This document shows, piece after piece, positions 30,916 through 32,164 of a stretch of 32,164 nt of DNA (position 1 is its first letter; every line of letters begins with the position of its first letter). A model generated the notes under the pieces. That model did not search any database and was not told the DNA's origin. It worked only from the letters and a program-made list of their open reading frames with translations. Source of the stretch: Pseudomonadota bacterium (GTDB taxonomy: Archaea; Thermoplasmatota; SW-10-69-26; JACQPN01; JAJPHT01). The stretch is taken from contig JAJPHT010000024.1 of assembly GCA_021325135.1 (NCBI GenBank), forward strand, positions 1-32,164, written 5' to 3'. The position numbers and the translations under genes are program-made.

Positions 30916-31512
30916 ATGACCCTCCCCCGCCTCGGCCGCCCCATGCGCCCCGAGACGATGCTCCTCCTGGCCGCCCTCGCGGGGGCGGGCCTCGTCGTCG
31001 CGGGCTTCACCGACGAGGCGGCGCGCGGCTCCGAGGCGCAGGTGCGCGGCCGCTGGATGGACGCCGTGCCGCAGCTCTGCGCGGCCGTCGCGGCCCTTGC
31101 CGCCTGGTGGACCCGGACGCGCGGCGACCGCGCGCCGTGGGCCTTCGCGCTGGCGAACGCCGCGCTCACCGCCATCCTCACCCACGCGACCCTGGCGCTG
31201 ACCGTGCCCCTGGCGCCGGGCGAGCCGCCCCTGGCGAAGCTCTGGACGACCCTGGATCTCGCGGGGCTCTTCCTGGTGCCCTTCGCGACGCTGGCCCTCG
31301 CGCAGCGCCCGCTCACGCGCCCGCGCCTCGTGCGCGCCGTGCAGGCCGTCGCCGTGCTCGCGGCCCTCGTCTCCGCGCGCCAGGTGGCCAACGCGGTGCA
31401 GGCGCCCGACGCGCTCCGCCTCCTGGGCGCGGCGCTGGGCGTGGGCGCCATGATCGCGTGCGTGCGGCTGGGGCAGCGCCTCGTGCCGCGACGGCGCCGC
31501 GTCAGCTCGTGA
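30916..31512 (+). CDS. Six-helix membrane protein, unknown function
   Basis: The 198-residue product has about six hydrophobic helices in Ala/Leu/Val-rich sequence (for example ETMLLLAALAGAGLVVAGF, PQLCAAVAALAAWW, ALANAALTAILTHATLAL, DLAGLFLVPFATLALA). It ends in an Arg-rich tail. No catalytic motif or known family is evident. ATG at 30916 gives the full frame, but ATG at 30943 may be the true start: AGTTTATGA at about 30911-30919 then acts as a TATA box about 28 bases upstream. It converges on and overlaps the ABC-2 permease gene by 11 bases. Confidence 0.75.
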   Translation: MTLPRLGRPMRPETMLLLAALAGAGLVVAGFTDEAARGSEAQVRGRWMDAVPQLCAAVAALAAWWTRTRGDRAPWAFALANAALTAILTHATLALTVPLAPGEPPLAKLWTTLDLAGLFLVPFATLALAQRPLTRPRLVRAVQAVAVLAALVSARQVANAVQAPDALRLLGAALGVGAMIACVRLGQRLVPRRRRVSS

Positions 31513-32164
31513 CGTCGCGCTGCCGGAACACGACGGCGCAGACCGCGGCGAAGACGATGGCGTAGCCGGCGACGAGAAGGCTTGCGTCCGCCAGCGGCTG
31601 GGCCGCCGTCCCGCCGCCCGTGAACGTCCCGAGCACGAAGTTGGGGAGCCACCGGGTCGCGTCCTTCCAGACCAGCGAGACGATCCCCTCGCCCACGAGG
31701 AGATAGCCCACGCCCACGCCGATGGCCGACGCGGAGGAGCGCAGCAGGATGGCGAGGGCGGCGCCCAGGAGGCCGCGCGTGGCGTCCGCGACCCACATGC
31801 GCGCCACGAGGCCCGCGGCGTTCTGCCACGCCGAGGCCGTCCACCACGCGCTGGTGGAGATGCCGCGCGCGCCCGCCATGAGCAGCGCCGCGAGCGTCTG
31901 GATCGCGAAGGCGGAGAGGATCGCGACGGCGAGGAACGCGCCCAGGGCGACGAGCTTCCCCGCCAGGAGGACGAGACGGCGCGGCTCGCGGGAGAGGAGG
32001 ACCTTGAGCGTGCCTTCGCGGTATTCGCTCCCCAGGGCCTGCGCGAAGAGCACGAGGGAGATGACGCCCAGGAGCCCCCCGGAGAACTGGAAGACGCGCG
32101 TGAAGCCGTCCTTCGCGAGGGCCTCCGTCGTGGGAAGGCCCTGCTCGCCGCCCCCCGGGCCCGG
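31502..32164 (-). CDS. ABC-2 type transporter permease, 5' end outside window
   Basis: The minus-strand frame is open from the window edge to TGA at 31502-31504, giving at least 220 residues. It has the ABC-2 permease plan: an extracytoplasmic stretch, then FSGGLLGVISLVLFAQALGSEYREGTLKVLLSREPRR, where helix 2 is followed by the cytoplasmic 'E-gTl-lLls.P.sR' coupling segment. Four more hydrophobic helices follow (including KLVALGAFLAVAILSAFAIQTLAAL and the last VAGYAIVFAAVCAVVF). Such permeases pair with an ATPase usually encoded next door, here beyond the window. The first helix and start codon are missing. A GTG at 32053 is internal and not the true start. Confidence 0.88.
   Translation of the reverse strand, partial: PGPGGGEQGLPTTEALAKDGFTRVFQFSGGLLGVISLVLFAQALGSEYREGTLKVLLSREPRRLVLLAGKLVALGAFLAVAILSAFAIQTLAALLMAGARGISTSAWWTASAWQNAAGLVARMWVADATRGLLGAALAILLRSSASAIGVGVGYLLVGEGIVSLVWKDATRWLPNFVLGTFTGGGTAAQPLADASLLVAGYAIVFAAVCAVVFRQRDVTS

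Overview
This is a very GC-rich window that reads as archaeal. The lineage evidence is a CDP-archaeol synthase (carS), the start of a ribosomal protein L41e gene, TATA boxes placed about 22-30 bases before start codons (leaderless transcripts), and a cupredoxin ending in a PGF-CTERM-like archaeosortase signal. The mix of secreted fibronectin, cupredoxin and lipoprotein genes with Kup and a long-form HisG suggests a high-GC Thermoplasmatota-like archaeon. That placement is inference; no rRNA is present. Because of the GC bias, long open frames lie antisense to most genes; I treat them as shadows.

Layout. 1-4.6 kb (minus strand): L41e at the left edge, two small unknown genes, a PqqD-like protein with a zinc ribbon, and a 1134-residue membrane-anchored surface protein with five FN3 domains. 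4.7-8.2 kb (plus): a tight run of a thiamine-diphosphate dehydrogenase E1 alpha subunit, a single-pass membrane protein, a MoaD-MoaE fusion, MoaC and MoaB. 8.2-9.5 kb (minus): an exported FKBP-type prolyl isomerase. 9.6-11.7 kb (plus): carS and a secreted purple-acid-phosphatase-like enzyme with two C-terminal repeats. 11.7-14.6 kb (minus): an alpha/beta hydrolase, a MoeB-rhodanese protein translationally coupled to a Gly-Gly-ending sulfur carrier, and a receiver-like protein. 14.6-18.1 kb (minus): three exported proteins, namely an unknown Cys-containing protein, a PGF-CTERM cupredoxin, and a lipoprotein of four tandem Cys/His/Asp-rich repeats.

18.3-25.5 kb (plus) carries nearly all of histidine biosynthesis: hisG-hisD-hisC-hisH-hisA, then a 138-base hairpin-rich spacer, hisB, a minus-strand NTF2-like gene, hisF and fused hisIE. 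Only a histidinol-phosphate phosphatase is missing. An SRPBCC protein follows. 26-32 kb: kup (minus), a GH17-like lipoprotein (plus), a perfect 31-bp inverted repeat between convergent genes, a PD-(D/E)XK nuclease-like gene (minus), ilvE (minus), a six-helix membrane protein (plus) and a truncated ABC-2 permease (minus).

Two themes stand out. The first is sulfur-carrier and molybdopterin chemistry in two separate clusters: moaDE-moaC-moaB, and carrier-moeB. The second is an outward-facing protein set, including a candidate metal-binding four-repeat lipoprotein next to a copper protein. The most unusual items are that lipoprotein, the nested palindrome at 29.06-29.14 kb, the alternative stems between hisA and hisB, and a HisB lacking one expected metal-ligand histidine. 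I saw no tRNA, rRNA, CRISPR array or insertion sequence. No stretch over 300 bases lacks a gene if the small gene at 206-385 is accepted.
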